Assembly (NCBI GenBank): GCA_030248295.1
Contig: JASANH010000264.1
Location: forward strand, 62,001 to 126,000
Reading direction: 5' to 3'
Origin: Mesodorylaimus sp. YZB2_4
Lineage: Eukaryota; Nematoda; Enoplea; Dorylaimida; Dorylaimidae
Length of the DNA stretch: 64,000 nt
A program made the position numbers and the translations under genes. The notes below the pieces were generated by a model. That model made no database searches. It was given only the letters and a program-made list of their open reading frames with translations, and was not told where the DNA came from. Shown here piece after piece: positions 23,901 to 35,800 of the stretch (position 1 is the stretch's first letter; the number at the start of each line of letters is the position of its first letter).

Positions 23901-26900
23901 CCCGTCGGGTTGATGTCTCAGCCACCTGCGACTAGGTGGCCTGGCCTTATCTGCTCCCTGCGGTTCCTTATCCAAGGTACGGCCATTCAGCCTGTTGCAT
24001 CTTATTATTTCATGAAAACAGCACAGCACTCTGTGAAGTAACAGCATCCTTCATGCTCAGCGGCCGATTCACGAATTTTGCTTAGTGTCCGAGTCAATGA
24101 ATCAAATGGTCTAAGTAAGCTTCAATTTCTCGTACCAATAAATGGTGAGGAGCATTGATGGCGAGCAGATGATCACGCATTTGAACTAAATGAATTTTCG
24201 CGTTGTGAATGTTCTGATCAACATTGGCATATCTTTGGTCAGGTGGACGGGAAGCAGCACCGTTTTCGAGCAGCAAAATTCGTATCTACAAACAATATGC
24301 CATGGATGTCTACATTGAATATCCCTTGATGACCAATAGAAACGACCCCGGGCTCACTTTATCGACGTAATTGCTTCTTTGCGACCACTCCAAAAACGTA
24401 TGCAATGCTGGGTACGGCGGGCAAATTTGCGATTCAATTTCGAGTGCCAGCCTTCTGCATGATTCGTCGTCCTAGGTCCAGGTAGCCCACGCCAGCGATC
24501 AACTGTGTGATCATTATCGAAATGGTTCCAAGTTGGCGCATTGAAGCTACCAAAAAGCCAAGTGTTTTGAAGAAAAGAAAGCTTTAGCATCTGCGTAAAT
24601 TGCACATAATTGGTTTTCCCTTACTTGAAAATATTGAATGAATTCGAGTAGTCGATCACGTAAGTGCGGCTCATTCAACAGCGTCATCGATTGCACCAAA
24701 TGATTCCAAGAGACATGTACCAAATCAGACGGAAGCACCTACCAAACCCATTGGGCTGGGCTGTAATGGACATATACCTCCAACTCCGCTTTTGTGATCG
24801 TTTGACATTGCTCACGATGACCGATAATCGGATCAGTAATGATTCGACCGTTTTGTACAGTAACCCGAGCTTTTCGCTCTCGATTATGGTCATTATTGTT
24901 GACTAAGTCGCATATTTCAATCCTTTGCTGTGATCCTTCCATGAAAAACAACGCGTGGATGTACATAGGACTGCGCAGCTTGCTGCTGGCCGTTGGCGTT
25001 AGACGCTGGCATTATCGGGACTGGCCGTAAAAGGAAACCAGCCGAAACGAGAGGAACGAGCCACTGGCCAGAAAGGGACGCTGGCCATAAGGGGATTCTG
25101 GCCACAACGGGTCGCTGGCTGAACAGAGATGGGACCCGCGATCTCTCTGAGACTTGCGCCCAGGAACTGATCATTGTTTAGTTTTTTGTTTTGCCAGAAT
25201 GGTGTTGTTGTAGTCCTGGTGCAATAATCAGACTGAGTTTTTTGGTAATACCACAACTATGAAGAATATTGTGCAGGTCTCATTTAGCCCACGCCCAACC
25301 CATTTTTTGAGGTATTTACGTTGGTTCGGGTTATTGGACAGGGTGGTTTTGGGCTGTGGAGGCTGACCTTTTTCGGGCGCAACCCCCGAATAACCACTTT
25401 TCCACTTGGGATCAGCCTCATTAGTCAGCATGAGCGTGTGTGCAGGTGCATAAGATCAATGCCATGATCAAAGACCCCGGCCGCTCAAGTGCCCAGTGCC
25501 CGCAGTTAGTCTAGTTCGACATGTGAGGCTGATTGTGCCGGAACTGATAAATCGTCTGTCATAGATGATATCGAGCTGACCTGATATCTTTTCGACTCTG
25601 AGTTACAAGGAAGCCCGAATTTTTTTTTTTTCGAAACGCAGCCTTTATGTTCCCTGTGAATATGCCCTTGTGACGTTCCTGCATATGACTGGAGAACATT
25701 CTGAAAAAACTAATCTTGGTTAGCTACGAATTACATCGGGGTCAGGTCTCACCAGATTACGAGTACGTTCCCAGCGTCTCAGGACTTGTGTATATTTCGT
25801 ATGTTTTAGGTCCTTGAAAACACAATGGCTGGTGCTGAGGAAATTATTGGTCACAAGGGCACTCACTATTGGACTGCCATGTCTAAACATGTCAGTCGAC
25901 GATTCCTGCGCCCGTTGGTGCAACGGTATCCTCAGAAGAAGGGCACAAGATTGGTGGCTGCCTATCAAGAGGTGGAAATACAGTAAGTAAGAGGTGCCCC
26001 TGAAAATCAGAACCAAACTCCTATGGCTCGGGGGCTACTATGAAGTCATAAATATTGGAATGACAAAGATTTTTTTAAATAAGAAACCATGGGCCAACAG
26101 AACTAGCAAAGTGCAGAGCCCGCCCTTTCATGCAAAAAGTGTTTCATGCATCGTCATCGAACAGATAGGTTAGTAAAGTGATGAACAGAACCTTCAGCTA
26201 AATCGAACCAGTGCCGTGTTCTGTATTATCCTTCCCATGCGTGTACTGTACTTGTCGCAATAGCTGCATAAGCATCCGCTAACACCATGGCTGCTTCTGC
26301 AGTCTAGAGCTTGCAGAAAGAAAGCATTCTCTTCGAACCCTGACCTTAAATATTTAAAGTATGTTTAAAAATTCACGTAACACCAATAGTAACAATATCG
26401 TAGACACCCTTCACTTTGTGCAAGGTGCACAAACTGACACGCCCTGACTTTAGGCGACAGCTATCACACATTTCGTCCGACGTAAGCATTCCGAAACCAG
26501 CGACATTAATGACCGAATTGGAAGCATATGACAGCTTGGAAATGCCCAATGTGATCAGTGATGCCCGTTTGGATCGACAAGATGAGCACTACAGTGGTGA
26601 GTAGCCTAACTGGACCACTCCGAAACCCTGCTGCTCCTGAGGTAACACGCAAGTCACGGCCGGATCGGATCAGGTCCCATCCGAAAATTCGGATCGGATC
26701 ATCCGATCCAAAGTTCCAAACTAATGGTGTTTAGAAAACCGCATGCAAACAGCTTACTAAAATTTTTCTCCAACTCCTCTGTAGTGTAATGAATTAGATG
26801 AGATCAATATTCTGCATCGATGCTTCCTTTTTCCTGCTCACAAGTAGAGTTACAAGCCATCTTGTCAGTGTAATTATTTGAGACTAGAGAAAAAATGGAT

Positions 26901-29259
26901 GACTCAGATTTGCAAATAGTTTGGAGTCATTCGACTCGTGAGTGAGGAGTGGAAATACCCGTTTTTTTATTAAATAGTTTCAATGTATGGCTACAGCCAT
27001 TCATTTTTTCGATGTTAGCAATCGCGAATCAGAGCAGGCACCACAAAAACCTAGTTCTCCTAAACTTACCAGTCCAATTTTGTTGCATGGCCACGGTTGC
27101 ATTCGGTAGTTTTTTATCGACAAAGTGGTTATAAATGAGTTTGGTTTTCATATTTTTGATGAGGTAGGTAATCACCTAATCGAGCCCCATCCTGATCCAG
27201 AAGCTCAAATTGAGCAGCTGATTTTGCTTTTCTGATATCCTTATTCAGCTGACTTGCGCTATTGTTTCGGTCCACGAGACCTGCCTTTGTCCAAAAAAAT
27301 CATAATTTTCGTAGCAGACAAATTTCTTTTCGCGCTTTGCAAACCTCCGAATAAGCAGCATTATTCTGGAAGCCCAGATTGTCATTCCTACATTAGGATA
27401 GTCCAGGACTCCCTGTTCCTCGTTCCCACATTAACTTTTGCTGGGTGCCTGAGGTTGCTGTCAATTTTCCTTCTGATGAACCTTTGCAAGTCAGCTTCTG
27501 GTCCAATCATTGAGGCCAAGTATCACAGCTTTGACAAATAGTAGCCAGATAATCTGCCAAAATATGAAATTTCTGAGCTCGGGATCTTTCCCTCGAGTCC
27601 ACCAGTGTGATCTCTGACACACGTCCAATTTTCCGTCATTTCCATGCTATCCCTTCTAATCCAAAGTCCGTATGTGATTTTGCCCCAGCCAGCGAGATTT
27701 CGTCTTTGCTCGTTTCAGTGTTGCACCTGACGCCTGGTCGATTGACACCCTTCAATTAGTGTCATCTGCCTGATTGCCGAGTTTTCTTTCGCGTCCTAGT
27801 TAAATGTGCACACACCTAATATCTTTGTCCTGGCGTACAAAAACTGTTGTGACTGTCAAAGCAGTCACTTATGTGCAGCATGGATTCGATCTTTACTCTA
27901 TCAGGCTGTAAAGTATTCAAGTATCCATGATGAGATGCGTTGCTTGTGCCATAGCACCATGATAATGTACTGTTGTTCATCATGGAAAGCGGCCTTTCGA
28001 AAAAAGTTGATGCGTTATTGATTGTTCAAAAAATTACAAGTACTCCGCATGATCCGATCCGATACTCATCCGATCCGATCCGACAAGCCCCCATCTGATC
28101 CGGGGTCGTGACATGCAAGGATTCACGATGCAGAGTGCTTACTGTTCCATAAGACCATTTTCCGGTCCATCGTCCCCGGACTCGAAAACGTCGCACAATT
28201 TTGAAATTCCTGTTGATTCTGGTCAACTTTTTTAAACAATAAAAGGATATATGTAAGCTATTGTGCCATCAGGAAGGGAAACGAACTGGAGGTAAGTATA
28301 TAGGATTGTTTGTTCCAGCGGACGGTGAGCCACTTCAAAAACTGTTGCTTATAGAGTTTTGCAGTACAAAAATTGACCAGAATCGGCGGGAATTTAAAAT
28401 TTTTTTGACGTCTTCGAATGAGTGGAATAACGGATAGCGGTTTTTGAGGCTTTTTGCAGTTACATGCTTCCATGAAGCTCTTATGCAGCATTTTCGGTAG
28501 AGCCCTTTCTGACATATGAATTACCAAAGTTTGAGATTTTCCTCACAGCCCCTGGTTGGCTGGTCAAAAGCTGGCTGCTCACTGTGCTCGCAACTGTAGA
28601 GTATGCTTTCAGCCTTACAAAAGCAGCAGGCCGAAGAGAGAAAGGCCAGGGCTAAGCAGCCGCAGTTCAAGTTGGAGACACCAACTGATCTGTTGAACCT
28701 GCGAGATATGCTACAACATACCCCGAATAAGACAGTAAGCCAATATTTGGGTCGATTTCGTAACAGTCGCAAAATTCAGATCAAGCGGACTCTTTAGATG
28801 CATTACATCTTTGATCCGAATCTATCAAATGAAGAGAAACAGCAAAGCAACATCGTGGCCAGTATCCGCAACATGGCCGCCGTCCGTCGTCGTTCCGTCT
28901 TCAATCGAAAATCGGCCACCAAAAAAGAACATGTCAGAAATCAACTCATCCACACAGCCTTGCTGCCTCTGGGCATGGGCATGGGACTAGCACAGCCGAG
29001 AGCGACCGAAATGGAGACCATCGATGAAGTGCCCTCTGCTAGGGGCGCTGATGAGAAACGGTTGCAGGAGACTGCTGTGGATGTGGAAGAAAAGAAGACT
29101 GAGGATGAGAGTACGAGTACGAGCGAAGACAAGCAAGGAGGACCATTGGTTCTCAGTTTCGGGCCTGAGGAGGAGACAAAAAAGAAAACAGGGAAAAGAC
29201 CAACGGGGGAGTCCGGTGATGAAGAACTGTCGCCGGATGAAGAAGATCCACTGTGCTAG
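17904..29259 (+). CDS. Na+/H+ exchanger (SLC9/NHX family)
   Basis: Exons: 17904-18396, 18451-18496, 18714-18830, 18905-18986, 19058-19198, 19291-19329, 19562-19598, 19657-19839, 20507-20588, 20643-20738, 22549-22679, 22746-22825, 22877-23017, 23396-23482, 25810-25982, about 26404-26596, then 28613-29259 (perhaps minus 28735-28797). Phases agree through exon 15; the exon 15-16 junction is off by two. The protein is about 890-910 residues: signal peptide, a Gln/Thr- and His-rich extracellular leader (about 110-135), then the exchanger core. Family marks are ILEAAYSLRDRAFAENLGT, FGESLFND near 311-318 (ion-transport acidic motif) and AYGGLRGAITFSLV from 510. The hydrophilic tail is highly charged. 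It exchanges Na+ for H+ at the plasma membrane. Confidence 0.9.
19396..19412 (+). repeat. Isolated B-box-like word (possible SINE or tRNA remnant)
   Basis: GGGTTCGACTCCCC in an exchanger intron resembles the internal B box of a tRNA. No A box or cloverleaf is evident, so it is not a tRNA gene. Confidence 0.25.
21556..21672. repeat. Short tandem satellite in an exchanger intron
   Basis: About 2.5 copies of a unit near 45-50 bp built from CATATCTCAGATCTCAGATC, CATATCTTCATATCTCAGAG and their variants. It lies in the 1.8-kb intron between 20738 and 22549. Confidence 0.65.
23570..25145 (-). mobile_element. Decayed Mutator-like (MULE) transposon
   Basis: Inside the exchanger intron 23483-25809. 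Read on the minus strand, fragments in order are: a segment ending VQNGRIITDPIIGHREQC (about 24750-24900), typical of the region before MULE transposase; a helical stretch (about 24560-24720); and the C-terminal signature TTNHAEGWHSKLNRKFARR (about 24420-24480), the xNNHxEGWHxxLN motif. The catalytic DDE core between them is deleted and stops interrupt the frame, so it cannot be active. Both ends carry arrays of GGCCAG-type words (23580-23760 and 25015-25110). Confidence 0.65.
24094..24906 (-). pseudogene. MULE transposase remnant
   Basis: Three open pieces (24739-24906, 24547-24738, 24354-24605) plus 24094-24276 line up with the N-terminal zinc-finger-like part and the C-terminal part of MULE transposases. 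The catalytic core is missing and frames are interrupted. Confidence 0.6.
26652..28112. mobile_element. Possible GGATCGG-ended DNA element in an exchanger intron
   Basis: The left end begins GTCACGGCCGGATCGGATC and the right end, inverted, begins GTCACGACCCCGGATC. Both are followed by GGATCGGAT arrays. The 1.4-kb interior has no transposase that I recognise. Boundaries are inferred from the inverted match and no clear target duplication is visible. Confidence 0.45.
28735..28797 (+). other. In-frame 63-nt segment: short intron or stop-containing exon piece
   Basis: The segment starts GTAAGC and ends CTCTTTAG, is 63 nt (21 codons), and its last codon is TAG in the exchanger frame. The frame is open on both sides. 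Removal as an intron keeps the frame; retention ends translation before a 153-residue charged tail. Confidence 0.6.
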
Positions 29260-30588
29260 AATGGGTTCATGAGAAGATAGGGAGTACTGCAGTAGTGCTA
29301 GGATATGGGGCTGGCTTATGCCAGTTTTAGTCATTTATTAATTTTGTTGAAGCATACAGGATAACACTTTGGTATAATATTTTATATACTGTACCTATTT
29401 GGTCACCTTTCATACACATCATAATCATCGCTACACTGACGAATTTTTCGCCTGCACACGCAGAAGGGCAAAAGTAACCGAGCCCGATTGGTTAGTTGAT
29501 CATAGGTCTCTCAATCAATGATCGTTTTTCTAATTTCTATCGGCCGTATCGATTTATACCAGTCATACCGATTTTTTTTCACCATTCTCACGTTGGCATT
29601 TACAGTACATCTTGTATCGACCAAAGGCACTTTATCAAAGCAATGGCAGCTGATTACAACATTGCTCTGTTTGTTTCTGTATCTTTCTAATCATCAAGTA
29701 CAGGCCGTAGGTCCAGTGCACTGGACCGTTCTTGCGCAAGGAGCAAAAAATATTATTCTTGGAGACTACGCCTCTCTGAACGCAGAAACCGTTTCTTAAA
29801 AAAAACTGGTATTCAAGCTCTGGACCTGGAGGAAGTACAGTATAAACTCTGTCCTATGAACGTCTGCCCTGTTCTTAGAAACTCGGGCTCTCGCCTTGAG
29901 TTGAGAGGCTCAGTCCGTCAGGAAGATATTTTCTATCCGTTGCGCCGGCGCGGTAAAATCCTCACGCCGCAATGCACGACAGACATTCTGCAGTTTATGA
30001 CAGGAAAACAGAACGGTGTGATAATCAGCTGTTCGTAGATAAAGCATGGCTTATGTGGAAGAAGCGCTCTTGATCGATAGAAGAGAACCAATGTGAAAAT
30101 ATTGATATGATATGGTCGAGATGAAATGATTCAACAGATAGAAATAATTATCGTGGTAATTGGTAAGGTAAAGTCCCTACTGTGTACATCCCTCAAAACT
30201 TTTTCCTGCACTCTGCCTGCATCACACATTTCCGTCCATTTTCAATTTAAATTTCTCAACACAGATGAGCGCAGCTCGGGTGCGTGCGTAAAATTGAGTT
30301 TCAGCTAGGGAATTCTTATTTTAAAACATTTTCGTGGTAGTTTGTTGCCAGGACCAATCCAAAGACTCATTCAGCCTCAATAATAATATATATATTTCCT
30401 GCAAAAGCGAATACGTCCTTTGCTTCCTACAACATTATAGTCCTTACCCGAAACTATATTTTGCCGTCATCAGCACTTGCTACTGGGCTTTCAATCGCGC
30501 CCTCTTTTCCTTTCTGCAGTGTCATTGCGAGCGACTCCTGATTTTTCGTCAGCTCTTTTCTTCATATTCAATTCCTCTACATTTCAAA
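29260..30588. other. Intergenic, no gene recognised
   Basis: About 1.3 kb between the exchanger and UCH genes. Short open frames only. The proximal side of 30589 should contain the promoter of the UCH-TDP2 unit. Confidence 0.45.
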
Positions 30589-32331
30589 ATGGCTAGTCGT
30601 TGGTTGCCTTTGGAATCGAATCCGGATGTAAGTTTCTTTCAAAATTCAAAAAACCTGGCGTTTGCATACTGTACCAAACCGTCGGTCGGTGCAAACCAAG
30701 CCTCCTTGTCGCAGTTCCCTGCCTTAGCCCCCTACCTAGTTAACTATGAACTAGTTCATAAAAATCAAACATTTATTTTAGGTCATCAACGCTTACCTAC
30801 GCAAATTGGGTATCGCCGAGAAATGGAAATGCGTCGATGTGTACGGATTCGATGATGAAATTTTGTCAATGGTTCCCAAACCCGTTGCAGCGTTGATGTT
30901 ATTGTTCCCAATTACGGATAAGGTGAGCAGGCGCATTAGCTACTTGTTTTATTGTCAGAAAGGATTTATTTTCGGTAAATCGCATATCAATCACCTTTTT
31001 TCCTTGTCCCGTGCGTGAAATCATATTTTTCGAACTTGTGAGCAATTATCAGCGAACAAACATGTTTTTTAGTATGAATCACACGCGAAGGACGAAGCGG
31101 GAAAATTAGGCGGGCAAGCACCATCGGACGTTTATTTTATCAAGCAAAGTATCGAGAATGCGTGCGGAACGATCGCTATTATTCACGCATTGGCAAACAA
31201 CGAAAAACGCATCGATTTAGGTTTGTAAACCTATTTTTGCTCGTAAATTTCGTAATTCTTGATTGCTGAATGGCTGTGTTGTATGTTTTAGGAAACGGTT
31301 GTTTCAAGAAATTTTTGGACTTGTCAAAAGCATCGAAACCTGAAGAACGAGCTAGTCTGTTGGAAAAGGATGAAGTGAGGAACTTTGCTCATTGCATGCA
31401 CATAGCCGCACTGTGCGGCTACAGTATTCTCGGCATGAAATTCCCGCCCATTCAGGCGGGCTTCGAAGCGTTGCTGATCTTTAGGATCTGATTTTTTAGG
31501 AATTGACTCGTGCGCATGAAGACAGCGCGGGGGAAGGACAGACTCGAGTATGTTGGTTCAATGTTAGAGCTCATCATCAGTTTTTAGGCTAATCTTTTTT
31601 CAGGCGCCACCACGCGATGCCAAGGTCGACTTGCATTTCATCACTTTTGTCAACGTGAATGGAAATTTATTCGAATTGGGTAAGTTTTTGCCTTTTGTGC
31701 AGCTGTTTTTATAGCCTCTGCCTCTGACTCAAAAGCTTAGTGTTCCGTGTTGTCGTCTGACGGAGAACCCGTTTAGTTGAGTTTTTACTGATTCGTGATG
31801 ACAGCCAGACTAATTTTAAAGCTGAAATAAGCTCAATTATCAAGAATGAAGCGCGCAAACTGGCACCCATCTGTTTTTTCTTTTTAATCTTATCAAACTA
31901 AACAACCACAAATGAGCAAGATTTGGAATTGGCAGAGGCCATTGCATGAATCCTGGTTGCGGTGTGGGTGTGACTTGGACACTCGCTACCATTGGGCGAC
32001 CGTTAGATGAATCTAAGTTTGACTATTCGAGCGTTCCTGGCTGGCGTGAATCGTTTTCCTCCTGGCGGGGCGGGTTGGGGCGAATCGCCCCCAGGGAAAC
32101 GATCACGTTGGGAAAATGACTGATATGAATGATCGCTGTGGTTAAAAACCGAAGATGCACTTTAAATTATTCTTTTTTCCAGATGGGCGCAAACTGGCAC
32201 CGATCGCGCACGGATCTACCAGCGATGATACGTTATTGAAAGACGCGGCTGCCATTTGCAAGAAATTCATCGAGCGTGAACCAGAGAATTTGAATTTCAC
32301 AGCCCTGGCTATCGCTGCGGACTCGGCTTAA
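30589..32331 (+). CDS. Ubiquitin C-terminal hydrolase, UCH-L3 type (family C12)
   Basis: Seven exons (30589-30627, 30782-30922, 31073-31220, 31292-31374, 31500-31547, 31604-31679, 32183-32331) total 684 nt, 227 residues, the family's usual length. The catalytic set is complete: oxyanion Gln85, nucleophile Cys91 in [13 protein letters not shown], His164 in [12 protein letters not shown], and Asp179 in ELDGRK. It removes small adducts from the ubiquitin C-terminus in the cytosol. The start ATG is followed by [13 protein letters not shown], the family N-terminus. Donors are GTAAG or GTGAG except GTTTGT after exon 3. It is the probable upstream gene of an operon with the TDP2 gene at 32884. Confidence 0.93.
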
Positions 32332-32764
32332 ATTGAGATGGCGATCGATGGTGGAATAGCAGTTGGTGATTTGGTTGAAAATATTCGGCATTGTCACTTT
32401 GAATATGAATGTCTGCTTCACGTGGTAAGTATTGGTTGTCGTTATCGTGGATGCTTTTGCTCATTTTTTGTCCCCTTAGCGGGTGAAACTTATCGTAATT
32501 TTCTAATCAGATCAATTCGTGCATTTTTGTCGGGTTTTTCAATGCTTAAAGTATTCGGACAGGTAAATTGGATAATTGAGTTCCGGTTCGATAATTGTTC
32601 TCATTGTCGTGGCTTTCAAGCAATCTCGTGTTGGGGCTTGTTTGCTGGTTAAGATTCTTGTTTGGCTCAAATTTAAGTATGAAAGCAGGCCTGAGATTCC
32701 TGATATTGTTGTCGATGTTTGGCATTTATATTAGCATTCCTTGGCTAAGCTTTTCGTGGTGAGA

Positions 32765-32868
32765 AATAAACGGTGATTATAATTTGGTCTTGGAAGGATG
32801 GTGGTGGTTTTTGCCTATTTTTTGTGTCTTGCATGTTAGAACGAGTGTTGAGGCGTTGAGTTTTTTAG
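32765..32868 (+). promoter_or_regulatory. Operon intercistronic region: poly(A) signal, Ur-like element, trans-splice acceptor
   Basis: AATAAA at 32765-32770 follows the UCH gene. A TATTTTTTGTG word at 32816-32826 matches the UAYYUU Ur element of Caenorhabditis operons. TTTTTTAG ends at 32868, 15 nt before the TDP2 ATG. The about 98-nt gap from signal to acceptor is the classic rhabditid spacing. Confidence 0.6.
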
Positions 32869-32883
32869 AAGGAGCGATACGAG

Positions 32884-35800
32884 ATGTCTGAGAAAGGGGA
32901 CGAGCCGAGCGTAGAAGTGTGCAATCAACTTTGCAAAGAGTTTGTTGAAGTGACGAAAGCGGATAGCGCTATGGCACATTTTTTCTTGCAAGAAAGTGAA
33001 TGGATTTTGGAGGTGAGTGTGGGGTAGGGCAGTGTAAAGAAGACTTGTCCAATGGCTAAGGTCAGCACCCAGATGCACTGACTGCTGTGTGCAAAATCTA
33101 ATTTTAAACTGCCGGCCGAACACTGATCTAACTACACTGGGTCGTTGCCTAGGCGGGTTAAGGCGTCGGCCTCTCACGCTAGGTGCGCACGTACTGGGAG
33201 GGTTCGACTCCCGCCTGGGCTTAGTATGATTGTAGATTATTTTTTTTATAGCCATCGAATGCGATGTATATTGCATGGCTATAGAGAAAGTGAAACATGA
33301 CAGTTTTCTCGGCACTGGAATTTCTCTTGGCAACAGATTTTTCCAGTAGGGAGCCGCGGTCTGGGAAAGTCTCTGCACAGAGCAAATGCAGTGTTGAAAA
33401 CGTTTTAATCAGCACACATACTGTACAGTGTAAGAGTGAGTTTGGGGCGAAGAGTGTAAAGCTGGAATATGCACAAAGCATAAGTACTGTGCGATTGACT
33501 TGCTGTGTGCTCACGATTAATGGATTGGTTGGTGATGTGTGAGCTCTCTGACCGCCCACCACTGACTTCCAGTGGTCCGTCCCTATCATGTTATTACTGA
33601 AGGCGCCTTCAATAATGGTGTCTAAATGATCAGGGTCTACGTTATGGTGTCTAGACACAGTGGTGTTTGATTCCATAGACATAGCCTTCTTCACTGAGTC
33701 TATGGAGTCCTATCGACTGGTCAGAGAAAGGATAGACGTGCGTGGCAGCAGTGCTATGAGCTACATATGTAGCTACAGTTGAGTAAGAGGATTAGATTGT
33801 TTTCTTAAAGACACGCTGTTGCCATGGTGAAGATTGAGGGATAATGTATTGTCCTGTCTTACATTCGTCCTACAGCATATACTCTGATTCCTCCCTGCTT
33901 ACCCTTTTTCTATTTGTTAGCTAGATGCGTGATGTTGTAGGAATTCGAATCGGTGATTTTACGGGCGGGAAACATTGAAGTCTGGGGAGCGATTTTTGCT
34001 TTTCCTAGTTTTTAAAAACTGAAACTGATAAACAAATATTTGCCGAAATACCGTAATTTTTCACAAATTAAACTTACCTCGATTGATATCAGTCAATCAC
34101 TTTTTGACATACAGTCTCTGCGCATTTGACTTGACTGCATGCAGAGTTTTCATCAAGTTGGGGGGGGATAGCGCGCCGGTGGCTATTTAAATTTTCCCGC
34201 CATTTCTTAAAATTTCTTTAGCAGTATACAATTCCCGTCATCTCTTGCTCACTAACCATTGACTTATGACTCTGCTAGCTATAAGTCTCTGAAGTTGTAA
34301 AACATGCGGAGGGTAGGACACTTGGGAATAATAGAGAAACTCTTTTCGGCACCTGAAACGATGCATCTTGAGTGAATGAGGCGAATGAATTATTGCGAGC
34401 AAATGCGAGCCCAGGTGGCTGAAGATATGAGAGACCATACCTGCCACTGTAGCATCAACTGAACTGGTTGTCGTCTCCCATCAGCCAGCCAGGGAAGAGT
34501 AACGATTTACCGACCGCCAGGAGTGCTGCTTAAAATTGTCTTTCAATGCAGGGATCAACAGAAATTACCGAAAAATTCAAATTTGAAAAATGGCTAGAAT
34601 TCGCTCGGCGACAGTACACAAGTCTCACTTTAGGGGGTCTCTCATATTTAGCTTCTGCTATTTTACACTGTCAGCTGCATCGAGACTCGTTTCCCGCCAT
34701 TCTTTAAACTTGTACTTTTTTCAATGAAACTGGGAACTTTTTTTCAGGGAACATTAAAAAATTTTGTGATGAGGCCGAGCGAGATATTGATTTAACTTGC
34801 TCTACTAACTGACCCTTTACAATGCATTGAAGGTCATATTAGTCAAGCATTAGCGTTCGTTCAATATCACTTTTTCGGGATCGGGACCGGGACCGGGATC
34901 GGGATTTTAAGAGTGTTATTTTTTCACTTTTACTTCGATATAGGTAATCTACAACCCGCCCCAAGTAGCCAGCAAATATAGAGCTAAAAACTTTTTTGCG
35001 CATCATTCATCATGGCGTTGAAAATCAGGCAAGCAAAAAGGCCTAAAATTAGTCACCAATTAGCAAACAAATCCCTCACTTCCTCTCACCAGTTCAATCA
35101 TCCACCAAAGTTTTTCCAGCTCACCCTTCTGGAACACTTCCTTCCCCATCCCTTCCTCTCCCCTTCCCCTTCTTCACACATCTCCACAAAAGTCAATCCC
35201 GACCGGGATCGGGATCGGGATCCCGAACGAACGCTATAAGCATTATTGCTATTTCAGGCGGCCTTAAATAAGTTTTTCTCTTCTGGTGGGGGCAAACATG
35301 CCGTGCCATCTGAAACTGGAGGTGGAACATCTTCGGCTTCGGCCATCGTGTCTTCGTCCACTGCATCGCAGGAAATAGAAGAAGGCCAACCATCGAAGCC
35401 CGTGTTCGATGTAAAAGCGAAGTCGGCGAGTGATGACAATCAAAAAACGATGAAATTGATGAGCTGGAATATCGATGGTTTGGATGGTAATGGAATTGTG
35501 CTACGAACGAAGGCCGTGTGCACGATTATTTTGAAGTGAGTTCCACATGGCATTGTTTATGGGGGGGGGGGGGGGGTGAGTGGTGTGTGTCACATCCTGT
35601 CCAATTTGACATGCGTCTGGGCGTGTGTTCGAGTCCCACTCAAGGTTCGAGCTTTTGAGTATGTTATTGCCCTCAAGCTCTTTGTTATTGCCGTTGACGG
35701 TAGACACAAAGGCGCAAATCTGATGTTGTTGAGGGTAGGTCGAGAGGCTGGTACAGAAGAAATATTTGCATGGGCCAATGTTAATCGTGAGGGTCCTTCT

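Noticed and set aside
23580..25110. CRISPR-like array from repeated GGCCAG words
   Set aside because: The words are short, irregular and not separated by unique equal-length spacers; the context is a eukaryotic intron with a MULE remnant.
29496..29799. A hydrophobic 93-codon frame after the exchanger
   Set aside because: No signal-peptide-like start, no splice junctions and no similarity to the neighbouring genes; most likely chance.
30334..30855. A 173-codon frame through the UCH start
   Set aside because: It runs through the first UCH exon, intron and part of exon 2 in another frame; the spliced UCH model explains the region.
33131..33222. Functional tRNA gene
   Set aside because: A and B boxes are present, but the acceptor and anticodon stems pair poorly. 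I list it as a SINE or tRNA pseudogene.
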